Source: Chitinophaga niabensis
GTDB taxonomy: Bacteria; Bacteroidota; Bacteroidia; Chitinophagales; Chitinophagaceae
DNA: 64,000 bases
Direction of reading: 5' to 3'
Assembly (NCBI RefSeq): GCF_039545795.1
Contig: NZ_CP154260.1
Location: forward strand, 5,461,001 to 5,525,000
Each line of letters begins with the position of its first letter. Positions within the stretch are counted from its first letter, which is position 1. Below the pieces are notes generated by a model. The model was not told where the DNA came from. It was given only the letters and a program-made list of their open reading frames with translations, and made no database searches. A program made the position numbers and the translations under genes. This document shows, piece by piece, positions 1 to 9,889 of this stretch.

Positions 1-693
1 AGAACCAAACAATACTTTTTCATGCGTGCGGTATTCCACCAGCAACTGCATGGAATTATAAAACTGCCAGGGCCTGTAATACAATGCAGACAGATCTGCA
101 TATACATTTGCATGCCTGCGGATAACGGCTATTGTTTCACCTTCCCATGGATGCCCCAGATGCGCCAGTACCATTCTCAGTTCGGGAAAGTCCACCGCTA
201 CTTTATCAAAATGCACCGGGCGGGAATAATCCAAAGGCGTACCGCTTACAAATGAAGTACCTGCGTGAAAGAGTATAGGCAAACCATGCTTTTCACAGTA
301 CCGGTAGATCTGGTAACATCTTGGATCGCCGGGATGTACATCCTGGTATAATGGAGACATCTTTACACCTACCGCACCATCCTGCTGGTGGCACTTTTCC
401 AGTTCCTCCATGAAATCAGGCAAAGCGGGGTCTATGGAAGCAAAGTATAACAAACGGGATGGCGCCAGGGCTACATGTGCTGCTACCATATCGTTCGGGA
501 TGTTCCAATCTGTTGCAGATGCCTGCAGGCCAAATACAATGGCCACATCTGCAGCTTTTGTACTTTCCAGATGTTTTTCGCCGAGGTCCCGCCAGATGGT
601 GGGGTCTATTTTACACCGTTTCATATCAGCCAGTAACTTTGGGCCGAAATCTGTATCAGGACGAAAAACATGCGTGTGAATGTCTACGATCAT
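1..693 (-). CDS. Amidohydrolase-2 family metal-dependent hydrolase, 3' end cut by window edge
   Basis: The 231 visible residues form the N-terminal part of a TIM-barrel amidohydrolase of the ACMSD/amidohydrolase_2 type. Visible metal and active-site motifs are the HTH pair at residues 6-8, a His in FHAGTS (about 143) and a His in AHLGHPW (about 178). The frame reaches the window edge at KVLFGS, and in this family the next residue is normally the catalytic Asp of GSD, so the gene continues leftwards. It starts 9 nt after the stop of the GH39-like gene, so it is the last visible gene of the SusCD operon. Family members act on lactones, carboxylates or uronate-type compounds. A role in breaking down a sugar released by the locus is inference; the substrate cannot be read from sequence. 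Confidence 0.85.
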   Translation of the reverse strand, partial: MIVDIHTHVFRPDTDFGPKLLADMKRCKIDPTIWRDLGEKHLESTKAADVAIVFGLQASATDWNIPNDMVAAHVALAPSRLLYFASIDPALPDFMEELEKCHQQDGAVGVKMSPLYQDVHPGDPRCYQIYRYCEKHGLPILFHAGTSFVSGTPLDYSRPVHFDKVAVDFPELRMVLAHLGHPWEGETIAVIRRHANVYADLSALYYRPWQFYNSMQLLVEYRTHEKVLFGS

Positions 694-702
694 ATCTTCT
701 AT

Positions 703-2091
703 CTATTCAAATGACCAGTAATGTACTGCCCATGGTTTTAACGTTACTTCTACCAGCTGATCTCCCTTTTTAATTTTTATAAACGGATCAGGCCGCAGGC
801 GGTGATTCTCATCACTGCTACCACCTTCTGCATCCAGTACAATGTGGCGTACCTGCATATCTTTTGGTAAGGTTTTCAAATGCACTTTTACTTTTACGGA
901 GTCTGCGGAGAAATTCCACAACAGCATGTTATGCATTTGCAGCTGGGTATCGTGTGTAGCGAAACCATGTACGGTTTTACTGTCTGTGTTAAGTTCCAGT
1001 TTCTGGCCTGCCATGCGGGACAATAACTTGAAGGAAAAATACGCAGGGCGTATATGATCCTGGTAGTCTATCAGGCCGCTGAATTGTGCCTGGCGGTTCC
1101 ACCAGCGGCTCATAAAAGCGGTGCCGTGCGCGGAGAATATTTTTGCGAAGGTATCATAGTTCACATACCAGTCTTTAATCTGGTAATAACAGGACCAGTC
1201 CAATCCCGCATCTTTCATCTGCCAGATGGTTTCAGTAACAAAACAAGGCTGAAAACGGGGATCCAAAGGAGGGTTGAACAAATGGATGTTCCATTCATTC
1301 ATGATGGTTTCCGGATGAAGATCAGGATAACCTTTCAGCATTTCCTTTACATAGTCGATCTGGCTGCGGATGAAGGTGGGGCTGTTGTCATAATTATGCC
1401 AGGATACAAAGTGCAAAGGTATTTTCTCTGCTGAGCAGGCACGGAGCAATTCAGGCAGGATGGGGGATTTATAATTCGCCAATGCCGGGCCGCCTACCTT
1501 TGCTTTTGGGTCTGCCCTTAATATGGCGGCTACTGTATGTTTGTAGTAACGCGCATAACTTTCCGGTTTAAAACGGTAGGGTGTACCACCATCTTCTCCA
1601 ATATCCACTTCGTTACCTACTTCCCAATATTCTATTCCTGTTCCTTTATCTACATAATGCCGTACCACGTCATATACAAATTGCTCCCAGCCTTTGTAAT
1701 CATTAGGTTCAACAATATCATGATCTACTACAGGGAAAAATACCTTTGGTTTTAAGCAAAAGCTCATGAAAGGTTTGGCACCGGTTTGCAAGATATTATT
1801 TACCATACTATCCAGTGTGGTGAAATAATACTTGCCTTTTTCCGGCAATACATTATAATACTCACTTACAAAAAGCCGGATAACTGCGGGATGTAGTGCC
1901 CTGATCTCCGTAGTACGTTTACTTAACATCGGCTCTTCAGAAAGGCCACCCTGGCCCAAAGCCATCTGGTTCATTTTCATGGGACCCAGTTCTTTCGCAA
2001 AGTTCACCTGCACGGTTGTTTGCGAAAAGGCCGTTCCACTGATGATGCAGGTTATAAAAAATATCAGGTTCCTTACACTCATTTTAGTCAT
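703..2091 (-). CDS. GH39-like glycoside hydrolase (clan GH-A), secreted
   Basis: This 462-residue protein has an N-terminal signal peptide (about residues 1-23, ending AFSQ). It shows the two signature Glu residues of a retaining clan GH-A glycosidase: WEVGNE with acid/base Glu161, and IMNEWN with nucleophile Glu266. The spacing and the NEWN motif resemble GH39 beta-xylosidases and related enzymes. A C-terminal part of about 100 residues looks like the beta-sandwich that commonly follows the barrel. Its ATG directly follows the stop codon of the upstream gene (TAAATG), so the two are translationally close. It probably cleaves a glycan in the periplasm or at the cell surface as part of the SusCD locus. 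The family call is from motifs only and the specificity is unknown. Confidence 0.8.
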   Translation of the reverse strand: MTKMSVRNLIFFITCIISGTAFSQTTVQVNFAKELGPMKMNQMALGQGGLSEEPMLSKRTTEIRALHPAVIRLFVSEYYNVLPEKGKYYFTTLDSMVNNILQTGAKPFMSFCLKPKVFFPVVDHDIVEPNDYKGWEQFVYDVVRHYVDKGTGIEYWEVGNEVDIGEDGGTPYRFKPESYARYYKHTVAAILRADPKAKVGGPALANYKSPILPELLRACSAEKIPLHFVSWHNYDNSPTFIRSQIDYVKEMLKGYPDLHPETIMNEWNIHLFNPPLDPRFQPCFVTETIWQMKDAGLDWSCYYQIKDWYVNYDTFAKIFSAHGTAFMSRWWNRQAQFSGLIDYQDHIRPAYFSFKLLSRMAGQKLELNTDSKTVHGFATHDTQLQMHNMLLWNFSADSVKVKVHLKTLPKDMQVRHIVLDAEGGSSDENHRLRPDPFIKIKKGDQLVEVTLKPWAVHYWSFE

Positions 2092-4827
2092 TTAGTAGGT
2101 AGCTGTAACGATGAATTTATCACCTTGCGGTAGCGGTATCTTTATATGTTCCTTTTTTACATCATAATCCTTCCAGGCTTTTCCATTTACGGTTACACTG
2201 CGGATCTGTTTATCTCCAGGATGCCTGAACCTTACCAATAGTTCTTTTGGCGGATTACGCTTTGCCAGTTGCACGGTAGCTGTGAGCTGATGCAGGTCAT
2301 TCTCTCCTTCCATGGTGAATGAAACGGGGCCGAAGTAGGAGGGTGCATTTCTCACTTCGATCTGTTTCCCCTTTTGCAACCATTCTCTTGGAACAGCCTG
2401 GCCGATGATCAGGGTATCTCCTCCTAATTCATTCAATAACATTTTCCTGTAGATCTCAAACCATGCCCCGTCTGTACTGGGCGGGCCATAATATTGCCCC
2501 CAGGCCCATCTGTGTTCCAGCGGGGTGAATTGACCATGTGAAAAACCGCAGGCCATCAGACTATAGAAAGAACGGATGACTGCTTTGGGTTCATCTCTCA
2601 GCAGATAGGTATTGCCCTGCTGAACGTATACCGGTTCATTCGCTGCACCCTGGTTCTTAAACAACAAATTATCTTCCTGGTCATGCAGCAATGCTGTGGT
2701 AAGCCAGCCATGCGGATCTATTACACCCAGTCTTGACATATGCAGAGCCCCGCAATCCACATCTGTAGGATACCATTCTTCCATGATGCGCCGGGGCGTT
2801 AAAGCATCTGTGGGTACGTAATTGATCCAGGTACCATCTTCCAGTTGCACAACAGGTGACTTCACACTGCTGCGGGCAAATTCCCGTGTTACATCTTTCT
2901 TCATTTTTGCCGCAGTGGCCTGTACCACTGTTGCGCGCCGATGGCCGTAAGTGGCTAACGCTTTCCCAAAGGTTTCCAGCCCTCCCCCAAAATAGGCTTG
3001 TATAAATGCCCATTCTCTTTTTGCGGTGGTAAGGTCATTGAGCGGCTGCGCTATCAGACCCGATTTATTTGCTTTTGCTACCTGCGCCAAACACCAATCC
3101 AATGTTTTGAGAGATTGTGGCAGCAGGCTTTCAAAACTTTTCCGGTCTCTTGTAAGTAAATAGTTTTGTGCCACCGCATATAGGTGACCGGGAGAATAAA
3201 CGCCCCAATTAGCATTCCCGGCCATCCGCCCATCCGGCTGCTGTTGTGTTTTATACATCGCGGCGATCTCGTCCTGCGCTACTTTTTCATATCCGCGTAA
3301 ACCATAGATCATGTAATCCACATACACCGCCTGGTTGATGGGCCACATGGCATTCTTCTGCCCATAGCCGATATTGGTATAAGGGAGGTCCATATGCAGA
3401 GTTCCTGTACTATCCACTGTATGGCGCGGGAGAGAAAGTGCATGCCATAAATTAGCACGGTATAAATTATTCACGGCTTCTTCCGGTACTTTAAAGGAAG
3501 CACCTTTGTTCATCCAATCTTCCCAATATTGTACTGTTTCTTTACGGGCAGTAGTATAGGTTAGTGCTGCCAATGTTCCTGTTGTATTCGCAGCAGGTGA
3601 TGGCAATTTCAGTATTAACTCTTTTGTTGCACCTGCTGTTAGTTCACCTGTTACTGATATGCCTTCTTCGTTCCCTGATATGCTTAATCCCTTACCTGGT
3701 TCCAGCATTAACCAGGTGTTACCTGTTTGTTTATCGATGACTGTATTGTTTATAACCTGAAACTGTACACTGTCCGGTTGGCTTTTCAGGCGAATGCCAA
3801 AGTTTATGGGGCCTGCTTTCCCGGAGATGCGCACTTTGGTGAACATCACGGCTTCTTTATTTCCGAAGGGTGCTGCGAACTGTTCCATTTCACATAACTG
3901 CCCGTCTTTTTCCAAGCGGGTAATGATCAGGGGAAGACCATTTTCTATCTGCTGACTTTTCCATGTACTGTTCCCATAGGAGAGGTCTAAGCGGAATTTA
4001 TGGGGTGAGGCAAAGTCCGGTCGTACGTTACCAAATCTATCCACGGCAAATTTATAGACGGAGCCATGTGAGGGAGCAGTTACGGTGAGATGCCCCTTTA
4101 TGCCTAACCATGTTGTTGCCCAGGATATATTCCAGGCAACAGGATCTCCGATATCCTCCCATAGTGCTTTAAATTGTGAAAGGCTGGCATCCGGTGATTC
4201 CTTTACACGGTCCAAGATCCGCCGGCCCTTTAAGGAGGCGAGGTGTTCTTCAAAACTAACCGGGTTCTCTGCCAGCGAGATAAAAATATCCTGTTCCGGC
4301 AGCCACATAGCGCCCTGCTCCAACAATTGCAACAAACCTATCGTAAAGCCGGCTGTGCCTTCCTTATTCAATTGTACAGTAAGCAAAGGAGCATCAGGAT
4401 GATACCAGGGATCTTTTCGCAATCTTGCGGACTGACCCGGAGAACCATGTTCCATCAGGTAGCCCCACATTGCATCCCCTTTTATCGAATGCGGGTCGTT
4501 GAAGTATGCCAGCTTTCGTAAAGGGGCTGTAGGCTCCGGCCAGCTTATTTCTGTGATCAGTTCATCTGTATCCCCTGCACCGCAAAAAAGTTGTGAGATG
4601 GCCGCAATGCGGTCATTTTTTTCAATACGGCTGCCTGCTGTTTTTGCTATTTGCAGTCCCTCTGAATTACTCAGTAATTGCACCGTGAACAGCCGGGGCT
4701 TTTGACCTTTCAACCCAAAAGTTATTTTTAATTTCGTTCGCTGCAACCCATGGCTCTGCTTAGCAGCAGCCATCAGTATGATGACTGCTACCATCGCTAT
4801 TCTCGTCCAATGTTTTCTACTATGCAT
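2092..4827 (-). CDS. Large secreted glycosidase-like protein of unclassified family
   Basis: This 911-residue protein has a signal peptide (about residues 1-27). The second half contains a Trp/Tyr/Gly-rich stretch with NIGYGQKNAMWPINQ, then helical segments typical of (alpha/alpha)6-barrel enzymes, including PDGRMAGNANWGVYSPGHLY. The first half looks like beta-sandwich. A C-terminal beta-rich tail of about 100 residues follows. I could not assign a GH family, and the general acid and base are not obvious, although conserved-looking acidic residues lie in the barrel half. Its position between SusD and a GH39-like enzyme, with only 53 nt after SusD, argues for a role in the same glycan pathway. 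It could be a glycosidase, a lyase or a non-catalytic member. Confidence 0.7.
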   Translation of the reverse strand: MHSRKHWTRIAMVAVIILMAAAKQSHGLQRTKLKITFGLKGQKPRLFTVQLLSNSEGLQIAKTAGSRIEKNDRIAAISQLFCGAGDTDELITEISWPEPTAPLRKLAYFNDPHSIKGDAMWGYLMEHGSPGQSARLRKDPWYHPDAPLLTVQLNKEGTAGFTIGLLQLLEQGAMWLPEQDIFISLAENPVSFEEHLASLKGRRILDRVKESPDASLSQFKALWEDIGDPVAWNISWATTWLGIKGHLTVTAPSHGSVYKFAVDRFGNVRPDFASPHKFRLDLSYGNSTWKSQQIENGLPLIITRLEKDGQLCEMEQFAAPFGNKEAVMFTKVRISGKAGPINFGIRLKSQPDSVQFQVINNTVIDKQTGNTWLMLEPGKGLSISGNEEGISVTGELTAGATKELILKLPSPAANTTGTLAALTYTTARKETVQYWEDWMNKGASFKVPEEAVNNLYRANLWHALSLPRHTVDSTGTLHMDLPYTNIGYGQKNAMWPINQAVYVDYMIYGLRGYEKVAQDEIAAMYKTQQQPDGRMAGNANWGVYSPGHLYAVAQNYLLTRDRKSFESLLPQSLKTLDWCLAQVAKANKSGLIAQPLNDLTTAKREWAFIQAYFGGGLETFGKALATYGHRRATVVQATAAKMKKDVTREFARSSVKSPVVQLEDGTWINYVPTDALTPRRIMEEWYPTDVDCGALHMSRLGVIDPHGWLTTALLHDQEDNLLFKNQGAANEPVYVQQGNTYLLRDEPKAVIRSFYSLMACGFSHGQFTPLEHRWAWGQYYGPPSTDGAWFEIYRKMLLNELGGDTLIIGQAVPREWLQKGKQIEVRNAPSYFGPVSFTMEGENDLHQLTATVQLAKRNPPKELLVRFRHPGDKQIRSVTVNGKAWKDYDVKKEHIKIPLPQGDKFIVTATY

Positions 4828-4880
4828 ATTGAATGGTTTCGGGCCGGCTTCTTAAATATAAGAAAACACGCCCGCACACT

Positions 4881-6503
4881 TTATAAATAATTCGGGTTCT
4901 GTACAAGTTTGGCATTTTTATCCATCGCCGATTGCGGGATGGGCAGGAAATAATTCTTGTTAGGGTAGAATTTCCTATTTCCTCCGCCAGCAGGTACTAT
5001 CGTGTATACCGGCACGTTATTCACCAGGTCTATTTTGATAGCATGTACCGGCTGGTTGAGGATCACTTCCGCCAGTTTTAAACGCAGGAGGTCTGGCAGG
5101 CGTTTATCCTCAAAGGCCAGCTCTACCCTTCTTTCTCTGTAAATGGCTGTGCGCAGCTGGCTTTGATTCATACCGGGCGTAAGGTCTGCCAGCTCTGATC
5201 TTTTCCTGATGGCATTGATGGCATCGTATACAGACTGATCAGGTCCCGTAGCTTCATTCCTGGCTTCTGCGTAACTAAGCAATACTTCTGCATAGCGGAA
5301 GATGATCCAGTTGGCACTATTGAGATTACTCCTGGCACTTGCATATTTAGGATTGATACCTTTACGGATATAATAACCTGTTCTGGTAGAAATGCTGCTG
5401 TTATTCAGGTCTGTGGCATTCATACTTCCAACACCCTGTTTCATGATCATTACATCTCCCAACCAGGTGGAACCATCATATACGATAGACTGATAAAACC
5501 TTTTTTCCCTGTTCTCGTAAGGCTTCTGAGGATTATACCCGGATGCGGGGTCTGTAATGGGCAAACCGTTGGCCATAGCATATTCATCCACGATATCCTG
5601 TGTAGGATTTAAGTGCCCATAACCTGTTAATGCGCCACCCACAAAACGGGGGCCGATATTGCCATCCCTTAAATTAGCTAAATCCGTACCACCCAGATGC
5701 TGCCTGCTGAAGATCACTTCCACATTGTTATTGTTCTCTTCGAAAAAGAGGGTGTTGTAATCAGGGAAGAGTTTATAGGTGTTCAGGTCTATTACCTTTT
5801 TGAAGGTAGCAGCGGCCAATTCCCACCTGGCTTTATCATTGGTGGGGTTATGCAATGCGCCTGCGTAAAATAATTCGCAGGAACCTTTTAAGGTGAGCGC
5901 CGCGCCCCTGGTAGCCCTTCCTGTTTCTGCCGTGATGTCCAGATCCGCTGCGGCTTCTTCCAGTTCTTTTGTAATGAAAGCAAATGTTTCTGCAGCTGTA
6001 TTACGTGCCCTGAAAACTTCATCCCCCTGTTCTTTCAGGTTCAGCACCTCTTTGATAATGGGTACTCCGCCATGGTAAGTCCACAGAAGAGAATAGAAAT
6101 ATGCACGCAGGAATCTTGCTTCAGCGATCCTGGACTTTTTCCAGGCTTCCGGTAATGCAGAAGCGGAGGCTTTGGCTATAAACAGATTTGCTTTTCTGAT
6201 ATTGGTGTATTGCCCCCATCTGCTGGGTGCATTGCTGGGTGTATAAATAGAAGGACCGTAGATATTGGTACTTACCCTTCCTGCCTGGCCATTCATAGAA
6301 TTGTCCGAATAGTTTTCCCATGGATCTCCGAAATCAATACTGGGTACAGATGCATAGACATCATTCAGGAAAAGATCTGCATTTGCCGTACTTGCCCAAA
6401 GCGTACCATCTGCCACCTGGTCCTTTGGAGACACACCGAGAAATTTACCGCAGGAGAAAAAGGTGAGTGCAATAAATACTATGCTTAAAAGTTGATGTTT
6501 CAT
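4881..6503 (-). CDS. SusD/RagB family outer-membrane glycan-binding lipoprotein
   Basis: This 540-residue protein starts with a lipoprotein signal peptide ending FFSC (Cys about 18). It then has the canonical SusD N-terminal block with a conserved Asn-Asp (LFLNDVYASVP), the helical TPR-like middle including RWGQYTNIRKANLFI, and the family C-terminus FLPIP...NPNYL. SusD proteins sit as lids over the paired SusC pore and bind the incoming oligosaccharide. It starts 19 nt downstream of susC on the same strand, the usual order, so it belongs to one transcription unit with SusC and the two glycosidase-like genes. The substrate is not deducible. Confidence 0.95.
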   Translation of the reverse strand: MKHQLLSIVFIALTFFSCGKFLGVSPKDQVADGTLWASTANADLFLNDVYASVPSIDFGDPWENYSDNSMNGQAGRVSTNIYGPSIYTPSNAPSRWGQYTNIRKANLFIAKASASALPEAWKKSRIAEARFLRAYFYSLLWTYHGGVPIIKEVLNLKEQGDEVFRARNTAAETFAFITKELEEAAADLDITAETGRATRGAALTLKGSCELFYAGALHNPTNDKARWELAAATFKKVIDLNTYKLFPDYNTLFFEENNNNVEVIFSRQHLGGTDLANLRDGNIGPRFVGGALTGYGHLNPTQDIVDEYAMANGLPITDPASGYNPQKPYENREKRFYQSIVYDGSTWLGDVMIMKQGVGSMNATDLNNSSISTRTGYYIRKGINPKYASARSNLNSANWIIFRYAEVLLSYAEARNEATGPDQSVYDAINAIRKRSELADLTPGMNQSQLRTAIYRERRVELAFEDKRLPDLLRLKLAEVILNQPVHAIKIDLVNNVPVYTIVPAGGGNRKFYPNKNYFLPIPQSAMDKNAKLVQNPNYL

Positions 6504-6522
6504 ACCAGCTTTTTTCGTTTGA

Positions 6523-9500
6523 TTAAAAAGTAATGTTTGCGCCTACAGAAAAAGTTTTTTGATTGGGATATCCCCAGGCACTGTCCGGATGCCCGGAATC
6601 GTTCCTGCCAATTTCCGGATCATAATTTTTCAGCTTCGTCCAGGTAAGGATGTTCTGCCCGGATAAGTAAAGTCTGACGTTTTGCATTTTTATTCTCTGT
6701 AATACTTTAGCAGGCAGGTTATAGGAAAGGGTGGCATTTTTCAGGCGCAGGTAGGCAGCATTGCCCATCCAGAAAGATGACCTTTGTGAATTGTTCACAG
6801 TAGGAGCAGAGGTGAGCCTTGGATTGGAGGCATTGGGGTTCTCTGGTGTCCAGTAGTCGAAGTTATGTTTATAAGGCAGCATGGTTTCCCAGAATGCCAT
6901 GATCGAAGATCCATGATAGTACCAGTTGACTTTGGCTGCTCCCTGGAACAACAGATCAAGAGAGAAGGTTTTAAACCTCACGCCGGGAGAGATGCCATAT
7001 ATGATCCTTGGTGCTGCAACGGGATCCCCGATCACGGTAAGGTCATTATCATTGATCTTACCATCATTATTAATATCCTCATACCTGATGTCTCCTGGTT
7101 TTACGGCACCCCATGGTTGTGTGGCAATGCCTGCTTTCAGTGCACCGGAACCATCGAAATCACTTTGCTGGAAATAGCCCAGTGAACGGAAACCAAACTG
7201 CGTACCTAATGGTCTGCCTGTTATCCGGCGGTTAGGATTATTAAAAGTGGTGGCCGTTTCAAACACCTGCAACACCTTGTTCTTAGCATAGGTAAAATTA
7301 GCTCCGAGTGAAAGATGTAAGTCCCTGGACACATCGTATACGGAACTTGCAGAAAGATCAAAACCACGGTTCTCCATTACCCCTGCATTTACCTGGCTTA
7401 GGCCAATACCATATTCAGCAGGCACCTTTACATCCGGGTTCACCAGCATGTTAGATCTTTTTTCATAGAAGTAATCCACCTCAAAATTCAGCAGGCCTTT
7501 CCAGAGGTTCACTTCCAACCCAACATCTGTTTTCCTGGCACGTTCCCAGGTAATGTTAGGGTTTGATTCTGCTCTTTCACGGATACCCTGCACGGCGTTA
7601 TTCCCCAGCACATAATTTGTTCCCAGCACACTATAAGTGCTCATGAACTGGAAGGGGCTTCCTGCCAGTGCACCTACTTCACCATAGGATGCCCTGATCT
7701 TCAGATTGTCTATCCAGTTGTAGTTATCTTTAATAAATTTCTCTTCAGACAAACGCCAGCCTACTGAGAATGCGGGGAAAAATCCGTACCTGTTCTCCGG
7801 AGAGAAGTAATAACTTCCATCGTACCTGCCACTTGCTTCCAGCAGGTATTTCCTGTTATAATCGTATGCTATGCGATATACCAATCCCATCTGCCTGGCG
7901 TAACTGGAAGTACCTGAAGTACTCATATCTGCCTGGCTGGAGCTTCCAAGGTTGATCTCATCAACAGACAGGTTGTAATTCCTCCGGGAGGCACCTAAGC
8001 TCATGTAGTCGTTACTTTTGGCTTCAAACAATCCTAATACGCTAACGCCATGTTTGCCGAATGTTCTGTCGTAGTTCAGGCCAAACTGGTAGGTGAGCTG
8101 ATAGTCGTTTACATAACTCTGTGTGAGGGAAGGTTTTGTTGGACCAAAAACACCATCCTTGATCACATAAGGTGTTTGTGATCTATCCAGGCTGGCCCTT
8201 TGTATGGGCAGGGCCCATATTTTATTCATTACATGTGTGGGATCATATGCAATTGTTCCTTTTGCTTTTAAACCGGGAATGAAAGGCAATTGTTGCTCAA
8301 CAGACAGTTGAGAGTATATAGCGGTGGTATTGATCTTTTGATAACCGCTGTTGAAGAGGCTGGCGGTAACAAAAGTACCCGCCATGCCATTGCTGAACCG
8401 AAGTGGTCCATACAGGGGGTGTAGGTAACCGATCAGTTCAAATATACGGCCAGTGCCGATGGAAGGATACTGATCTTTCTGATAGCGGCCATTGAGGTTA
8501 AAGGAAACATTGGTGGTATTGGTCACTTTTGCATCCAGGTTAAGCGTCATGTTAAACCTGCGGTTATTAGTAGCCGGCCACATCCCTTCCTGGAACTGGT
8601 ATCCGAGGGCCGCATAATACTTCACTCTTTCTGCACCACCGGATATTTCAATATTGTGGTTGGTGAGTATCGCATCTCTGTTGGTGAGGTCTTTCCAGAT
8701 ATTCTTAAAAGTAGGATAGGCATCCGGATCTGAGCCATCCTGGAACTTTTTCAGTTCGGCATCAGAATATGGCTTAGGCAAACCTTCGTTGACAGCTGCG
8801 GCGTTCCTTAAAGTGGCATATTCATAAGAATTGACATAATCGGGTAATACTACGGGATTCTGGAACCCTACGTATCCGTTATAGGTAAGTGTGGGGATGC
8901 CCGTTTTACCTTTTTTGGTGGTTACGAGGATCACTCCGTTTGCTCCGGCCACTCCATAGGGGGCCACGGCTGCAGCATCTTTCAGTACGGAAAAGGTTTC
9001 AATGGAGTTAGGGTCTAATTGCTGAAAGCTGCGGGGAATACCATCTACAATAACGAGTGGCTGCGTGGAGCCGGTAGAGGAAATGCCCCTGATAAAGATA
9101 CTTGAACCATCTCTCCCAGGCTCTCCCGATCCCTGTTTAACAATAACACCAGCTACTCTTCCACCTAAACCATTGCTGAGGTTGGAGATAGGCAGGGAAG
9201 ATATTTCCGAGCCCTTCAGGGTAGATATAGCTGCGGTAACAGATGTCTTCTTTTTTGTGCCATACCCCACCACTACCACATCGTTCAGGATATCCTGGGA
9301 GGAGGCTTCCAGGGTAATGTTCAATGGCTCCTGGCTGGTGATCTTTACTGTTTTCCGGCCAAATCCCATGTGTGAGATCTCAAGTGTCTGGCCGATCTGG
9401 GCACTCAGGGAAAATGCGCCCTGTTCATTGGTGGTAGTACCTTGATTTGTGCCCTGAATGGATATGGACACATTGGGTAAGGGAGTTCCGCCGCTGGTGA

Positions 9501-9618
9501 TCTTTCCCGTAACTGTGAGCTTTGTTTGTGCGAAACCTCCTGCCGAAAACAAGAGGAGCAAAAGCGGCAGCAGCAATGATCTGACGGTCATAACGAATTT
9601 AATTGCGCGTAAATTCAT
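6523..9618 (-). CDS. SusC/RagA family TonB-linked outer-membrane transporter
   Basis: This 1031-residue protein has a signal peptide (about residues 1-30). A CarboxypepD_reg-like domain follows (VTGKITSGGTPLPNVSI), then the SusC signature DVVVVGYGTKKKTSVTAA, and a plug domain with VRIDGIP-like and KDAAA motifs (VDGIPRSF, LKDAAAVAPYG). The rest is a beta-barrel ending in an aromatic residue (VGANITF), as outer-membrane barrels do. SusC proteins import oligosaccharides using TonB energy. The ATG at 9618 is followed by a clear signal peptide. It is the first gene of the operon and is divergent from an AraC-type regulator, which is the likely activator. Confidence 0.96.
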   Translation of the reverse strand: MNLRAIKFVMTVRSLLLPLLLLLFSAGGFAQTKLTVTGKITSGGTPLPNVSISIQGTNQGTTTNEQGAFSLSAQIGQTLEISHMGFGRKTVKITSQEPLNITLEASSQDILNDVVVVGYGTKKKTSVTAAISTLKGSEISSLPISNLSNGLGGRVAGVIVKQGSGEPGRDGSSIFIRGISSTGSTQPLVIVDGIPRSFQQLDPNSIETFSVLKDAAAVAPYGVAGANGVILVTTKKGKTGIPTLTYNGYVGFQNPVVLPDYVNSYEYATLRNAAAVNEGLPKPYSDAELKKFQDGSDPDAYPTFKNIWKDLTNRDAILTNHNIEISGGAERVKYYAALGYQFQEGMWPATNNRRFNMTLNLDAKVTNTTNVSFNLNGRYQKDQYPSIGTGRIFELIGYLHPLYGPLRFSNGMAGTFVTASLFNSGYQKINTTAIYSQLSVEQQLPFIPGLKAKGTIAYDPTHVMNKIWALPIQRASLDRSQTPYVIKDGVFGPTKPSLTQSYVNDYQLTYQFGLNYDRTFGKHGVSVLGLFEAKSNDYMSLGASRRNYNLSVDEINLGSSSQADMSTSGTSSYARQMGLVYRIAYDYNRKYLLEASGRYDGSYYFSPENRYGFFPAFSVGWRLSEEKFIKDNYNWIDNLKIRASYGEVGALAGSPFQFMSTYSVLGTNYVLGNNAVQGIRERAESNPNITWERARKTDVGLEVNLWKGLLNFEVDYFYEKRSNMLVNPDVKVPAEYGIGLSQVNAGVMENRGFDLSASSVYDVSRDLHLSLGANFTYAKNKVLQVFETATTFNNPNRRITGRPLGTQFGFRSLGYFQQSDFDGSGALKAGIATQPWGAVKPGDIRYEDINNDGKINDNDLTVIGDPVAAPRIIYGISPGVRFKTFSLDLLFQGAAKVNWYYHGSSIMAFWETMLPYKHNFDYWTPENPNASNPRLTSAPTVNNSQRSSFWMGNAAYLRLKNATLSYNLPAKVLQRIKMQNVRLYLSGQNILTWTKLKNYDPEIGRNDSGHPDSAWGYPNQKTFSVGANITF

Positions 9619-9711
9619 AAAAATAATTTTGATTGATATAGTTACTTACAGTCAAATGGGTGGGCCAAAACCGGAGGAAAAAATTGCGTATGCTAAACCT
9701 TGGTTGCTGTA

Positions 9712-9719
9712 CAAAAATA
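9712..9719 (-). promoter_or_regulatory. Candidate -7 element for the susC operon
   Basis: Read on the minus strand this is TATTTTTG, which fits the Bacteroidota sigma-A -7 consensus TAnnTTTG. It would start transcription about 87 nt before the susC ATG. No TTG element lies at the expected 19-bp distance, so an activator, perhaps the divergent AraC protein, may be needed. A second element, TTG-N18-TAATTTTG, lies on the plus strand at 9603-9631 and could drive the regulator. Confidence 0.35.
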
Positions 9720-9889
9720 TTCGTTAGTGTTTGCGGATGATTGTACCATCTTGTTGAATGTGTATCCTATTTTGGAGTTTTTTGCCACTTACGGCATCTA
9801 CTATCCTATTTGCACTAATTAGTACCCGATTCCGTGGATATCGGCATTGTATGATTAAAAATCCGAACGGTTTTGTATATATTCAGGTC

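Noticed and set aside
9758..9889. Upstream extension of the AraC-type gene from an ATG at 9758
   Set aside because: The added 44 residues do not look like protein and lie before the natural cupin start at 9890.
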